Shown one piece after another: positions 1 through 11,600 of a DNA stretch of 64,000 nucleotides. A program made the translations under genes and the position numbers. Positions within the stretch are counted from its first letter, which is position 1, and each line of letters opens with the position of its first letter. Source of the stretch: Globodera rostochiensis (lineage: Eukaryota; Nematoda; Chromadorea; Rhabditida; Heteroderidae); contig JAEVLN010000005.1 of NCBI GenBank assembly GCA_018350325.1, forward strand, positions 754,142 to 818,141, in the 5' to 3' direction. The notes under the pieces are model-generated. The model had not been told where the DNA came from and made no database searches. It saw only the letters and a program-made list of their open reading frames with translations.

Positions 1-1273
1 CACATGGACTTCACCGACTTTTTCATTCCTAATGTTTTAATTTAAATTGTATTGATCAGCTTCTCTTAAAAGACGGATGGATAGTGAGTGATTAGGAGGA
101 ATTGTGAATGGATGATCGATCAAACCACTCTCCTAACTTTGATAAGATCACCAACCGGAGGCAAGAAGACCGCGTACAATCCAATAACTGTCCCAGTAAT
201 AAAACTCCCGGAAACGACCTCCCGGCACCACAAACGGGTTGGACACGTAGATCAGCGAGTGCATCTGACTGTCTTTCAGCTGAAAATTTTGAAAAAGTGA
301 ATTCAAATAATGAATATTGCGCCTGTCCCATTCTTTGTTGTACCTTTTTAGGCATTTTTCTGCCCAATTGTTTCCACAAATGGTTCAGCTGTTTGGCCCA
401 ATCTTTGAATTTTGCGTCTTTGATGCGCTCAAACATTGGCGGATTTTCAACCCAATCTTCAGGATCATGCCTTAATAGTCAAATGAAAGAATTTTGAAAT
501 TCATAATTTTAACAGGTCCACTTTGATCAATTAGGCACTATCTGTTTAGCCCCTTCATTTCCGATCGCTGGATATCAAAAATACTTCTCAGGGTCAGGTT
601 CTGATCACAAACTTACTGGAGCAGCACTCCGTCGGCCTTGCCAAAATTGTCTCGAACAAATGTGTTCAGACGCTCAACATCATCTTTGCTCAATGTGCTT
701 ACATTAAACTTGGCCCAATCAGTCACATTGAACATCGATTTAAAATCTTCGACGACCTTTTTGGCATCGAACTTCAGCGGACGGTCAGCAAAATGCTTGG
801 CATCGCCGTTCCACAGTACGCCATGGTAGTTGACCGCCTGAAAGGTGATCGCGACAATGGACAAAACCAGAACTTTTTAAATTCATTTACTCCGTTTTGG
901 TCCATTTTGATCACGACCAAATCATTTAAAAATGAACAAGCTTTCCGGTTTAAAGGACCCAGAGTTCAGAGAGCAAAAACGTTTCAATTATATTTAATCC
1001 AATGATCTTGAATTCAAAACTAAAAATTAAAATGAATTTTTAAAAATGCTCAAGTGCCAAAGTAAAATCGTGGCACCGCGATACCTCAAGGATTTTGCCA
1101 TAACAATAAATGGGTGCCAGGTCTGGCCACAGTGCTTCACAGGGCCGTTCTACGAAGGAAAGCGATGCCAAGTCGATGCCGTCCAGGGAACAATTGTACT
1201 TGGTCGGTTTAGTGCCAACACAAAATTTGAACAGAAGCAAAAGAATGAGGGCAAAGGGACAAAAACATAACAT
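1..1273 (-). CDS. Secreted trehalase, 5' part (runs off left edge)
   Basis: Glycoside hydrolase family 37 trehalase, which splits trehalose into two glucoses; in nematodes it acts on blood and egg-fluid sugar. Exons on the minus strand: 1273-1085, 837-617, 470-344, 279-156, 28-1 (continuing outside). The start at 1273 gives a hydrophobic signal peptide ([20 protein letters not shown]), so the enzyme is secreted or membrane-facing. The motif [10 protein letters not shown] and the segment [13 protein letters not shown] match the trehalase N-terminus. Exon 4 carries the full trehalase signature [15 protein letters not shown]. Splice phases agree at every junction, and the partial last exon resumes with [10 protein letters not shown], as expected after the signature. 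The catalytic acids lie outside the window. Family assignment is very secure; exact splice sites are inferred. Confidence 0.9.
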
Positions 1274-2437
1274 CCTTGGACGTTAACACCAATCTCAGTT
1301 ATGATGATGAAAAAACAAAGCTTTTTTCATTCAGAATTGATAGTTTTTGCTTAATTGGTTGAAAATATTTTTAAAAATAGCATTGCCTTACTATACTAAT
1401 TTTGGAAATTTACTATATAATTGAAAATTTCTTATTAATTTTATGAACATTGCAGCTAAAATGGAATAAAATTTTTCGTTTTGATGACAAAAAATGTGAA
1501 AACGAATGAATGGTGTGATTCATTATAAAACGCTGATGAATAAGCCAGAGGAATGGACAAAATTTTAAAAAATGCAAAAACAGATGAATAAAGTTTATAA
1601 ATTTTCTTTTTTGGTATTGATCGATCAAAATCAGTTAATTTCGATAATTAATTTGTTCCTAAATTGTCGATTGTGAATTTGGATGCTGTATATATGTCAA
1701 TATAAAATAAATTTCCCTTATCAATATCTAATAAAATGTTTATAATGTTGTCTATCTTTCGGTTGTATTGCATTTTCTTAATAAAATTTTTAAAATTCCA
1801 AAATACTTTAAAATTCCAAAATACTTGAAAATATGTTACAGTCTATGTGCTAATAAAATTTTTAAAAGCAGCGAAGTGTAACATTTTAGTTTTGTAGTTG
1901 AAATGTTACGTCGGCGAAATGAACAGCAGGATTTTGAATTTTATTTTTCTTACAAAATAAATCTTTAAAGACAAAAAGCATTATAATGATTTAAATTGAT
2001 GCGTAAATTAAGCATCTATCTTATTATTATTTTGATTTATAATAAGCGTACTATCTAAATAAATTTAAGTTTTCCCAAAATTAAAAAAAGAAATTATTCA
2101 TGAACACAGTCAGCCGTACAAGTCCAAAATGCTCAAATGTTTTTTTCACCAATTTTATTTCCTGTTATGGCAATTTTTGTTTCTCCATTTTTCTTTTTTC
2201 TATTGTTGATCTGAATTCCAAATTACTCATTCGTTTAAATTACTTATTCATTCATTTAGTAAAGGACAAATATGTTTATTTTCAGAGGATGAGAAAGCAG
2301 AGGAACAAAAGAGAGGGAGTAGTGTAAATGGGGAAAATTAACTCGCTTTTTTAGTGTTAAAGAGAGGTATAGGAAAAAGAGAAACAGTGCTATAAAAAAA
2401 TACAAGCAATCTTCAATGCAAGCTTGAAAAAATTCGG
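1274..2437. other. AT-rich intergenic region
   Basis: No supportable gene, RNA or structured repeat is visible. The stretch is A/T homopolymer-rich. It lies upstream of the trehalase start and probably holds its promoter, but I recognise no motif. Confidence 0.5.
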
Positions 2438-2698
2438 TTACATTAATTTATCAAAAGCAAGAGACTTGAATTCTTTTACAATTATTGAGTTATTTTTATA
2501 ATCTAACAAAGCAAATTCAATATCTAACATAATTGAATTTAACTGACGGTGGAAGCCGTCATCGTACACGTCATCCATCAAATTCAAAGTGGCGACGAGA
2601 TCATGCGCAAGAATTAGTTTTGATTTCACTAATTCTAAGGCCACAAGGTAATCCTTTACATCTTTGCAAATGCGCTTGGACCTCTCATAAAGTTCATA
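2438..2698 (-). CDS. Orphan helical exon, unknown protein
   Basis: An open stretch of about 86 codons follows a good splice acceptor (ATATAATTCAG read on the minus strand) and ends at TAA at 2438. The predicted peptide is strongly helical and charged (for example YELYERSKRICKDVKDYL and LVATLNLMDDVYDDG). I cannot find a convincing upstream exon or start codon on the minus strand up to 3.1 kb. It could be the last exon of a degenerate gene. It resembles the helical secreted proteins elsewhere in the window only in composition, not in sequence. Confidence 0.25.
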   Translation of the reverse strand, partial: YELYERSKRICKDVKDYLVALELVKSKLILAHDLVATLNLMDDVYDDGFHRQLNSIMLDIEFALLDYKNNSIIVKEFKSLAFDKLM

Positions 2699-3944
2699 CT
2701 GAATTATATAGATATTAAAATTAAGAAAGCGGATTTCATGGGGTCCGGTCAATTAGACAGTGAGGAAAATCGGACAACAGTGGTCGGATTGTCCACTGTC
2801 CAAATGCCCGGACGTCTTTCAGTATGGTAAAATAGGCAGTTAATGTAGATCTGTAAAAAAATTCACCATTTACATTCTGAGGGCGATTGAGACGCGCTGC
2901 GCAAAGCCTTTGTGATTCGTTGGACCCTACCACCAGTACAGCACCGCTGTCTCGAGTTCATAAGCCGAAGTCGAGCGAGAACGCTAAAATTTCATTATTA
3001 GTGCATAAAACAATAGAATTACAAAGCTTCGGGATCGGGATTTACAAAAAATTCGGGATTGGCGGAGAATAAAAGCCGGAAGCAAAACTCAACGCAAAAC
3101 AAAGATCAAAAATGAGTGCTTGAAGTCGCCAACTACAATAATTTTCAACACTCTACCCCATTTTTGATAAAATTAAAAACCGGGATTTTCCCAAACAAAT
3201 AGCTGCAAAAAACACTAGAGTTCATGGTGTTGCTCTCGCATGTTCAGTTCTTCGACGTTCGCGTGATCTGGAGTGTCGACCACTCATTAAAGTTTTTTTG
3301 TCAGTTTCAGTATAAACAATTCTGAATTGACAGGAAGGACATTTTTATGTTCATTTTATTTTTTAAAAGGCAAATATGCATTAACAAATGGGTACGGCTT
3401 TTAAATGGAGACAATCACATTGAAATGAGAATTCTACCAAAAAAGCGTAAAATCGCATCTTTGGGAAGAGAAGGGGAGGAGCACAATAGTTGATCATCAA
3501 AGTTTCATTTGCTTTACTTCGGCTCAGCATTTTCATTAAGGTTAAGTCGAGATTTATTTGGGTTTTTAAAAAAAATTCAAAATTATGTACCAATCTTTGA
3601 TCGGCGGTGCTGAAAAGCGTCGCCGAAATTTAAATTTTGGGTCAATATTAATGTTTTTCAAATTTACTAAATAAAATTAATTTAAAAATTATTTTTTAGG
3701 GTGGGTCACGGTCGGTTTTAACCGGGGGTCCTGATTTTCGGTTAGACCGGTTTTGCGACCCCCGGTTTTCGGTTTCGGTTTTTGGCCGACACCCGGTTAA
3801 CCGAAAACCGAAAACCAATTTTTGGCAAACTACAGAATACAAGAATTTATTACCATTTGACTGAATTAGTCTGAAAAAGCTTTTTTCAAAAGAAAACTAG
3901 CTTTTAGAGTTGTTTGAAAAAAGTTAGAACGAAAAACTCGAAAT
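2699..3944. other. Repeat-rich non-coding DNA
   Basis: No gene is supported. Between 3700 and 3830 there is a block dominated by the word CGGTTTT/ACCGGG, beginning TAGGG at about 3697. It looks like one end of a hAT-like MITE without a clear partner end. At about 3603 there is a weak copy of the GC-rich hairpin repeat. Confidence 0.4.
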
Positions 3945-4170
3945 ATCCTGGTGACCAATTTTCCTTGGTGACCAATTTTCGGAGACCAATTGTCCGAAAA
4001 CCCTCGGTGGCCAATTTTCGGAGACCAATTTTCCGAAAATCTTCGGTGACCAATTTTCCTAGGTGACCACTTTTCCGAAAACCCTCGCTAACCAATTTTC
4101 GGAGACCAATTTTGCGAAAATCTTCGGTGACCAATTTTCCGGTGACCGATTTTCCGTTCACCAATTTTCT
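3945..4170. repeat. Degenerate tandem array, GGTGACCAATTTTCCGAAAA-type unit
   Basis: Words of the type GGTGACCAATTTTCC and GGAGACCAATTTTCCG recur about ten times with irregular spacing. The array opens a false reading frame on the minus strand (repeated GLRKLVTEDFRKI). The regular repetition and lack of splice signals argue that this is not protein coding. Confidence 0.7.
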
Positions 4171-4261
4171 TAAGAAATTCCGTCTAAAAATTAAATAGGC
4201 ACCGCCTAGATTCTCCCGAAACCAATTTTCAAAACACGTATTTTTTAAAAATTTGTTGGCT

Positions 4262-4290
4262 TGGCACCCCCCCCCCCCCCCCCCCCCCCA
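4262..4290. repeat. Poly-C tract
   Basis: An uninterrupted run of more than 20 C residues follows GGCA. Similar C or G runs occur at about 9140-9165, 9632-9650, 23699, 39889, 42083, 46879 and 60405. They are simple repeats; length is likely unreliable in assembly. Confidence 0.85.
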
Positions 4291-4339
4291 AATTTTTCTG
4301 GCTACGGCTCTGCCAGTGGTCTTTTTAGGCCTATTTTAA

Positions 4340-5020
4340 GCTGCTGAGGCAGGGGGAGGGGTCGGCGGTGCCGATAGGCGCCGCCGAGAAAATTTAGAAA
4401 TTTTGACTCAATTTGTTAAGAGATTTGCTACCAAAATTTCAAAAATACGTTAATTTTTTTGTAAGCTTTTTTAGGAATGAGAGGGGCTTGTCGGCGCCAA
4501 AAGGCGCTGTCGGGGAAGTGTTTTGAATTTTTGGAGGGATTGTTAAGAAAATTAGTCCAATAATTAAACTTATTAAACAATTTCTAATTATTGTTTCGTC
4601 CACAATAGATTACCGAAAGTGTTTGTATTTCGGATTTAAAATTGTTTCGGATTCGGATTTTTGGGTTACCGAAATTTCGGAATCGGATTATTTTCCACTT
4701 GCCCAGCCCTGTCACGCAAATTTTTTTTTATGTGACTAAAAAAATTATTTTATTAAAATAATTTATTTTAATAAAATGTTGTTTGATAAGCATTTTTTGC
4801 TTCAGTGGGCCCTTCTTAAGCTTAAAGCTTTTGGGCGGCAGGTCGCGGTGCCGATAGGCGCCGCCGAGAAAATTTTGTAATTTTTACTCAATTTTGTTAA
4901 AAAATTTCATCAAAATTTTAGCAAAATTAAGCATTTTGCTTCGGAATTTAGGATTTTTTTTTAAAAATTACGTAAGAGTGGAGGAGATCGGCGACGCCTG
5001 TCGGCGCCGCCGGGGAAATT
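4340..5020. repeat. Two units of a dispersed GC-hairpin repeat
   Basis: The 22-bp near-palindrome GGCGGTGCC-GATA-GGCGCCGCC lies at 4364-4385, with a degraded partner at about 4493-4516. A second pair is at 4844-4865 and 4990-5011. Between each pair lies an AT-rich spacer with the words ACTCAATTTTGTTAA and AAATTTCATCAAAATTTTAG. The 4844-5011 unit matches, in reverse complement, the sequence at 43501-43664, so this is a real ~170-bp repeat with a hairpin at each end. Further copies are listed in the findings. Confidence 0.75.
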
Positions 5021-5079
5021 TTTTGAACATTTTAATGTTCCGTTAATGGGGGATAGAATGTGAAGGCCGAAGAAAGCTA

Positions 5080-5165
5080 AAAAAGAATGAGCGCATTGAA
5101 GCGGGTTCGATCCCAAACACAACATAGAAAAGACAAACCACTGAGCTATCAGTTTACCTGGAGGA
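5080..5165 (-). pseudogene. tRNA-like relic or SINE head
   Basis: On the minus strand, a D-arm/A-box-like sequence (ATAGCTCAGTGGTTTGTC) is followed by a T-arm/B-box (GGGATCGAACCC) at roughly tRNA spacing. No proper acceptor stem closes it and the anticodon arm is poor. This is a degraded tRNA or the head of a tRNA-derived SINE, not a working tRNA. Confidence 0.45.
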
Positions 5166-5471
5166 CGCATGTAAAAAAGATTGAAATTTTGTCAAAAAGT
5201 TGGCAAGACCAATGCCCGTCCTTGCAAAAAATTAAAAAAACCGGGACCTCCGACTTTCAAAATTATTTTTGAAAAACAGCCCATTTTTGTCGAAATCGAA
5301 AATCGAAATTTCGATACAGCCCTGATCCCCAACCACACTTTGCCTGAATCCAAAATACTTGGGGTTCGCGGAGTCGAATGGCATATAATTTGTATGGAAA
5401 ATCATAGGCATTTTTTCCGAAAATTCTTGAAGAAATTTAATAGAGACATTTTTTCCATCGGGTTGAAAAAA

Positions 5472-5560
5472 ATGTCGGGTCGGGTTTCGGGTCGAGAAAA
5501 ATGTCGGGTCGGGTTTCGGGTCGAGAAAAATGTCGGGTCGGGTTTCGGGTCGAGAAAAAG
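5472..5560. repeat. 29-bp tandem repeat, three copies
   Basis: The unit starts ATGTCGGGTCGGGTTTCGGG and repeats at 5472, 5501 and 5530 with essentially no divergence. No unique spacers separate the copies, so it is a minisatellite and not a CRISPR array. The GTCGGG word also fills elements at about 53.9 kb and 60.2 kb. Confidence 0.85.
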
Positions 5561-6039
5561 ACCTCATCAGGACCTGAAAATGAGTTTGTAACCCAACCAA
5601 AGTGAGGGGGGCTAGAGCAGCGAGTGGCGTTTACTAATGGCATCGGTTGCAAAAGAAACGCTTGGCGGCCAACTAACATTGTGGCCATTGCCTCGCGTGC
5701 GTTCCCTTCCAAAGAAAGAAAGTCGGTCAGTCTCTCATTTCATCGCTTGCTGGCGATGGATTGATCCTTCGGCGGCAGCGGGCACTTTCTCTGTTTTCAT
5801 TCGCTTTTGTTCCTTCTTTGTGTACATATTCCTCTTCCTTTCCCTTATTAAAACATCGCATTGTTTTTGATGAATGGCAGCAATCAATTCTTTGGCATCT
5901 GAGATTTTTATAAACTTTTTAACACATGTGAATTTACCCCATAACACTTTAAATCAGGGTGCATATCGAAAAAATTTTTAAAATCAGTACACAACCAAAA
6001 TATCAGATTTTAGGGCAAAAAATTAGTACATTTAAAAAT
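5561..6039. other. Non-coding stretch
   Basis: I see no gene here. A coincidental open frame at about 5637-5870 has no splice or family support. Confidence 0.4.
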
Positions 6040-6047
6040 GTTATAAA

Positions 6048-6499
6048 TAGGGCTGGCATTTATACATATGTACATAAAATCTTGAAATATGCGCATAAAA
6101 TATGCACCAAAAATTGCAAAATATGCACATAAAAATTGCAAAATATGCACATAAATTTTTCCAAATTCAGTATAAAATTTGCCCAAATCACGAAAAAGTC
6201 AATTTTTAGGTGTGCATTTTTGAAAATTTTTAAAAAGTCAATTTTTAGGGGTGCATTTTTGAAAAAGTCGAGTATATTTTTCGTTTATATTGCATTTTTG
6301 TTAAGGAATTTTTGAAAATGGCGAAATATGGATAATGGCGAAAATGCCAAAATATGCACATAAATGCGAAATATGCACAAATATGCACGGAAATGCGTTC
6401 TAGAAGCTTCAAACCAATCTGAAAACAAGTTTTTCATGCGTTTCAGACCGTTCCGAGTCCAGGAAAAAAACATGCATGTGCATATAAATGCCAGCCCTA
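6048..6499. mobile_element. hAT-type MITE (word ATATGCACATAAA)
   Basis: The terminal inverted repeats TAGGGCTGGCATTTATA and its complement bound a 452-bp element with no coding capacity. The 8-bp sequence GTTATAAA is duplicated exactly at 6040-6047 and 6500-6507. That 8-bp duplication and the TAGGG ends are hallmarks of hAT transposons. The interior repeats variants of ATATGCACATAAA many times and contains the core TTGTTAAGGAATTTTTGAAA seen in other MITEs here. Confidence 0.88.
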
Positions 6500-6507
6500 G
6501 TTATAAA

Positions 6508-7017
6508 ATATAGTAATATTTAATTTTTTCGCATAAAATGTGTGTTTCTAATCATAATTCTCCCCACAAACAATTTTTCTAACAATTCGGCGTTGGAAAT
6601 TGCTAATGTCCGGGGCGCAAATGTCTGGGGCGCAAATGTCGGGTAACCTTCAGGATTAACCTATTTTTTTGCGAATGATTGACGAGCGAAGCCCAGAAAT
6701 AGCATTCATTTCGAAAAAATTTTGAATTAGAGCGACTTTTTAGTCAAAATAAATCAATATTTTGGCTTTTTTAAGAATAAATCAATATTTCGCCATTTTT
6801 TTCAGCAATATTTTAGGCACTTTTCCCCAAAATTTCTTAAGGAAACTGCTATAAAAACAGATCGCGATTTTCCGAAAAATGTATTATTTTGATATTTTAA
6901 AAATTCCAAATTATGTGAAAAATAGTACATTTACAATTTTGAGAGCAAATTAATAAAGATTTGACAAATTTTGAAGGGTTTACGCATAAAATGACTGAAT
7001 TTTGTCAATTTACCGTA
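6508..7017. other. Non-coding stretch with decayed MITE-like core
   Basis: No gene is seen. At 6740-6840 words such as TCAATATTTCGCCATTTTTT and CTTAAGGAAA resemble the MITE interior but have no intact ends. Confidence 0.35.
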
Positions 7018-7145
7018 TTTCCTCTATTAGTAACCCACCCTCTATTTGAAACCCCCTTCTAATTGTAACCCCCCCTCGAGGGGGGTTTGAAAAATAGTAA
7101 CCCCCCTCTATTTGAAACCCCCCTCTAATTGTAACCCCCTCCCCA
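7018..7145. repeat. C-rich tandem duplication
   Basis: The block TAGTAACCC...CTATTTGAAACCCCC...CTAATTGTAACCCCC occurs twice (about 7027-7078 and 7098-7140), separated by CTCGAGGGGGGTTTG. It is a non-coding simple duplication. Confidence 0.7.
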
Positions 7146-7735
7146 AGCCGTGAGTTTTAAACCTAAGTTTTTTTTCAGCCATACCATTTACGTATAAAAT
7201 TTAGCGTTTTACTAATAAAGAATCTGATGCTCATATTCACAATGCTAACTATCTGTAGATAAATGGCTAGTAACAGATAAATCCGTGTTCACAATGCTAT
7301 GGCTAGGGTATCCGTATTCTGAACAGCAAAATAATCCCTTATTGGGCACTTTTTGGGGGTTTTTGGTCAAACGTTTTTTAGTCAATATAAATCCCATCTC
7401 TACTTAAAATCAGTACATTTCTGATAAATAAGTACAGTTACGCACTCTGCTTTAAATTACTTGATTTGCAATTGCGCGCAAAGGGATTGATTTTTTGAAT
7501 TTTGCAGCAGAAATTAAGAAAGTTTTTCGGATTTTTAGTACGTATTTCGTGGGCTTTTTCGATACCATTCAAAAAGGGTGCAATGGGTAGAAGCTAAACG
7601 CAAAAGCTAAATCGGACAATACTTAAACATAGAAATTATAATTTTTGCCGTCGTCTGACGATTTATGTGACCGTTCATTCATTGTCTGGTCGAAATATAT
7701 TTTTTGCACAAATTATTTTGTTGTTATGTTCACAT

Positions 7736-8565
7736 TAGGGATGTAACTGGATGCCGGATCTCCGGAAATTTTGGGCCCGGCATGCAAAATTCCAGTTGGC
7801 GAAAATCCAGAATTCCGGTCTTTTTTTTTGGCATTCGGTTACATCGGTAATTATTTAGATGGTTCCCCCCCTTTTTGAAGAAAAAGAAATTTAGTGTTCA
7901 ATGTCGAGATAAACCAGTTTCTATAGGTTTTTCTGGTCGTAGAATCTGAATCCGGCCTCCGTTTCGATCGATTCCGAAGCCCGGACCTGAATTCGAACTT
8001 TTTTTTGAAAATCCATTCTGGAATTTCTACCTTATATGGGTCTGGAACGAAACCGAGCAATTCATATACCAATCGACTCCCCTCTAAACCTAACGCACGA
8101 AAAGTTAGACAGTAAGGTGGAAAATAGCAGCCAAAGTACCGCACACTCGACTACGGCGGCCAGTAGGTGGGGCGAGACTCCGGGCTCCGGAAGAAGTCCG
8201 CGCGTGACCCGGCTGGGGGTCTCGCGCGCGCCCGCTCCGCGGGTCCCCGCGCGCTCGCCCCCCAGTGGCGCTCGTCAGACTTCTTCCTCCGCCCTCCGTC
8301 TCGCCCCACTACTTGCTCCGTCATCGCATGCTCGCTGTTGGCGGGCCGTTACACGGCCTTTCATTTGGTGAATTTAAGAAAAAAATGGCATTTTCAAAAA
8401 AAGTTCGAATTCCGCTCCCGGCTTCAGAATTGGTCGAACGGAGGTCAGATTCGGATTCTACGACCAGAAAAACCTATAGAAACTAGTTTATCTCGACATT
8501 GAACACTAAATTTCTTTTTTTTTCAAAAAGGGGGGGAACCATCTAAATAATACCCGTTACATCCC
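7736..8565. mobile_element. Foldback hAT-like element with GC-rich insert
   Basis: The ends TAGGGATGTAAC and GTTACATCCCT are inverted. Inside, long inverted arms (about 7848-8025 and 8377-8552) share the words AACCATCTAAATAAT, AACACTAAATTTCTTTTT and TCGTAGAATCTGAATCCG in opposite orientation. The middle (8050-8360) differs sharply: it is GC-rich (for example GTCTCGCGCGCGCCCGCTCC) and carries AATCGACTCC..CTAACGCACGA, which also occurs in the 18.3-18.9 kb foldback. The target duplication is only approximate (GTTCACAT versus TTACACAT). The arm sequence recurs at 14.7-15.0 kb. Confidence 0.65.
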
Positions 8566-8687
8566 TTTTTTACACATTCGTTTTTTGTTCCATCAGAAAA
8601 TGAAATTTTTTTTGTCTATTTCTGAAAATTATTTATAGCTTTTTGTCCAACTTGCTATAAAATTCAAATTTACAGTCGCATTGGGAC

Positions 8688-11600
8688 ATGTCGAAATCGG
8701 CCTCTTCGGTTGATCGGATGAAGCATTTGCTAAGCACGGGCAATGGGGCGGACGTTCACTTTTTGGTTGGGGCAGGAGACGAAAAGCAGGCGAGTTTTGG
8801 GAGGATTGGGTTCATATTTGACCGATTTATTACCCAAACGCCAATTCGAACACGTCATTGGGTCAATTGTTTTGGAAAGAATTAGAGCCTTTTAATTTTT
8901 TTTATTTATTGCTTTTCAAACATTGCATTTAAGCTATTGCCAGCACATAAAGCGATTCTGGGGACGGCCTCCGATGTGTTTGAGGCAATGTTCCGTTTTG
9001 ACGCAAAAAACGCAAAGTCCGCCGTTGGGACCGGTGCTGTGAATTTTTTTTTGTTTAAAATTTTGGAAAAGTCAAGAATACTGACGTCTTCGATTTTCCT
9101 ATCATATAATATACACTCTAGGCCATACATGCACAAGGGTGGGGGGGGGGGTCGACCCCCCCCCCCCACCATGCCGCACTCGGGACGGCGGCGATCGTTT
9201 CAGTGCCCACACTTCAGAGACGCACACTTCAGTGCCGGTACACTTCAGTCCCGGCACACTTCAGTGCCAGCATTTTTTTCTGAAAAAATGCAGGATCGCG
9301 TGCAATCAGATCAATTTTTTGATTCCGCTTGGATTTATAAAGTAAATAAGGTTCAATTCAAAAACATTGTCATGAACTTTTAGCCATCCAGAGCTTAAGG
9401 GTTCATCTCAGGGTGGCTTAGGCCTAAGCCTAACGAACTTTTGACCAAAAAGGTCTCCCTATGGTTTTTCAAAATTTGAACTGGTTCAAAAAATCGGAGA
9501 CGTTTTCGGAGCTTAAAAATATTGTCAGATTCGTGATCAGCACCCTTGAAAATTCGGTATGATGTATCGGCACTGAAGTGTGCCGGCACTGAAGTGTGGG
9601 CACTGAAATGATGTGTATCGCACTCGGGAACCCCCCCCCCCCCCCCCCCCACTATACCACCTCGCACCAAAATTCCAAAAATTTGAAAAAGAAAACTTAT
9701 TCTTAGCGTAGGAAAAGTAAGGCGAAAAATAACATCGCTAGTAATTTTTGGACCAATTTTCTTAACAAATTGTCATCAAAAAAATTTTCCCGGCGGGGCC
9801 TTTCCAATTCCTAAAAAGCATCCGTATTTTTAATGGTCGCAAATCTGTTAACAAATTAAGTAAAAAATTCCAAAATTTTCTCGGCGGCGCCTATCGGCAC
9901 CGCCGACCCACCCGCCCCTCGCCTAAAAAAGTAGTTGAAAAAATCGCACGCAAAAATGGCTTGCCATTTGAGCGCCGGTACTCTGGCACAACATCATCTC
10001 GGCAACCCCACGCCTACGGGAGTCGTTCAACTGGGCGCTCACAACTGGGCGCCAGAGACGTTTGAAGTACAATAACTATGTTAACCAAAAGGGTCCAATA
10101 GTTTTTGGCAAATTTGAGCAGCTGTATCTCAGCTTATAGTTGTTGCCGCAGCTTAAAAATGGTACTGATCAATTTTCTCATCGAGAGGAGTCGATTGATA
10201 ATATAATTTGTCATGGAAATCGGAGATGTCGGTATTCTTGACTTTTTCCAAAATTTTTTTATAAATTATTTTACTCCTTCGAAAGAAGTTAAGCCCGTGG
10301 AGGTGCCCGACGTGGAGTTGGGCGCGTTCAGTGCAATGTTAGCCTTCATTTATGCGGACGATTTGAGCGGGCTGAACGGAGACAACGCGATCGCTGTGCT
10401 TTATGCGGGTAAAGCAATATTTACGATTATAAGGGCAATTCCTCCAGTTACTCATCCATTTGTTTTTTGTTATTCAACAGCAAAAAATACAATAATAGCG
10501 TATGATTTAGACATTTTTAATTTAGCCAAAAAGTATGACGTGGCCGGACTGGTCAAAGCGTGCGTGAACTGTCCTGTGCCGAAGTTGCGCAATGTTTTTG
10601 TCGCTTTTGAACAGGCTCGCCTGCTCGGCGAAGGGGTAAGTAAAATCTTTGACTTTGTACAAAGAAAAATTCGGAATGAAAACCTTTTTTTTTGCATTCA
10701 CTCCAGGACTTTGCTCGCCGTTGTTTGGCTTACATCGATGAGAATGCGGCCAATTTGCTCCTTTCAGAAGCATTTGTGCAAATTGATCAAAAATTATTGT
10801 GCGAGATTTTGGGACGTGATCAGCTGATGATCAGCGAAGAACTTACAATTTGGAATGCCGTAAATTTCGATTATCAAAAAATAACATGAATTACATTTTT
10901 TTTATAAGGCACTTCTTTGGGCGGACGAAAAATGCTCTCAAAATGGGAAAAAGTGTGCGGGGGAGAATAGACGCGCAATGCTTGGCCCGGCACTCTTCAA
11001 AATTCGTTTTCCCCTTCTCCCGCAGGGCGATTTTTCTGAAATAATTGGTATAATTCATAACTCGCTTCAACCTTAACCGATTTAGAAAGTCTTAAAGCCA
11101 ATCGAAAGATCTCGAAGAGTTGAAGCTAACATTAAGTTAAAGCTTTGCGATTAGACAAGTTTCAAAAAAGTTATGGCCAGAAAACTTGATAAAATTTAAA
11201 AATTTCGATTTTTTGGCGGTTTTCTGGCCATAACTTTTTTGAAACTTGTCCAATCGCAAAGCTTTAACTTAATGTTAGCTTCAACTCTTCGAGATCTTTC
11301 GATTGGCTTTAAGACTTTCTAAATCGGTTAAGGTTGAAGCGAGTTATGCTTTATGGATGAGTTGGATATGGATGAGATGGGTATGGATGAGTTGGGTTTA
11401 CCCCACTTAAATCTATTTGGATTTAAAAACAAAATGCCAAATTTATATTAATTTGAACGCAATATCGAAAGTTTTATAACTTTCTTCAGTCTGATTTGTA
11501 GGTTTCCTGGGCATAACTTTTTTGCCCAATCAATTAGATTCTTTTCATCAAGAGTGGTGATAATCTTTCTACAAAGAAAGTTATAAAGCCTTCGACAATT

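Noticed and set aside
3904..4164. 86-codon open frame on the minus strand
   Set aside because: It reads through a degenerate tandem repeat; the peptide is just the repeat translated, with no splice signals or family match.
5472..5560. Regular 29-bp repeats, CRISPR-like unit length
   Set aside because: The copies are contiguous with no spacers, there are no cas genes, and the genome is eukaryotic. It is a minisatellite.
8036..8502. Overlapping 111-codon open frames in a GC-rich patch
   Set aside because: High GC alone suppresses stops. Frames overlap in different phases, lie inside a foldback element and resemble no family.
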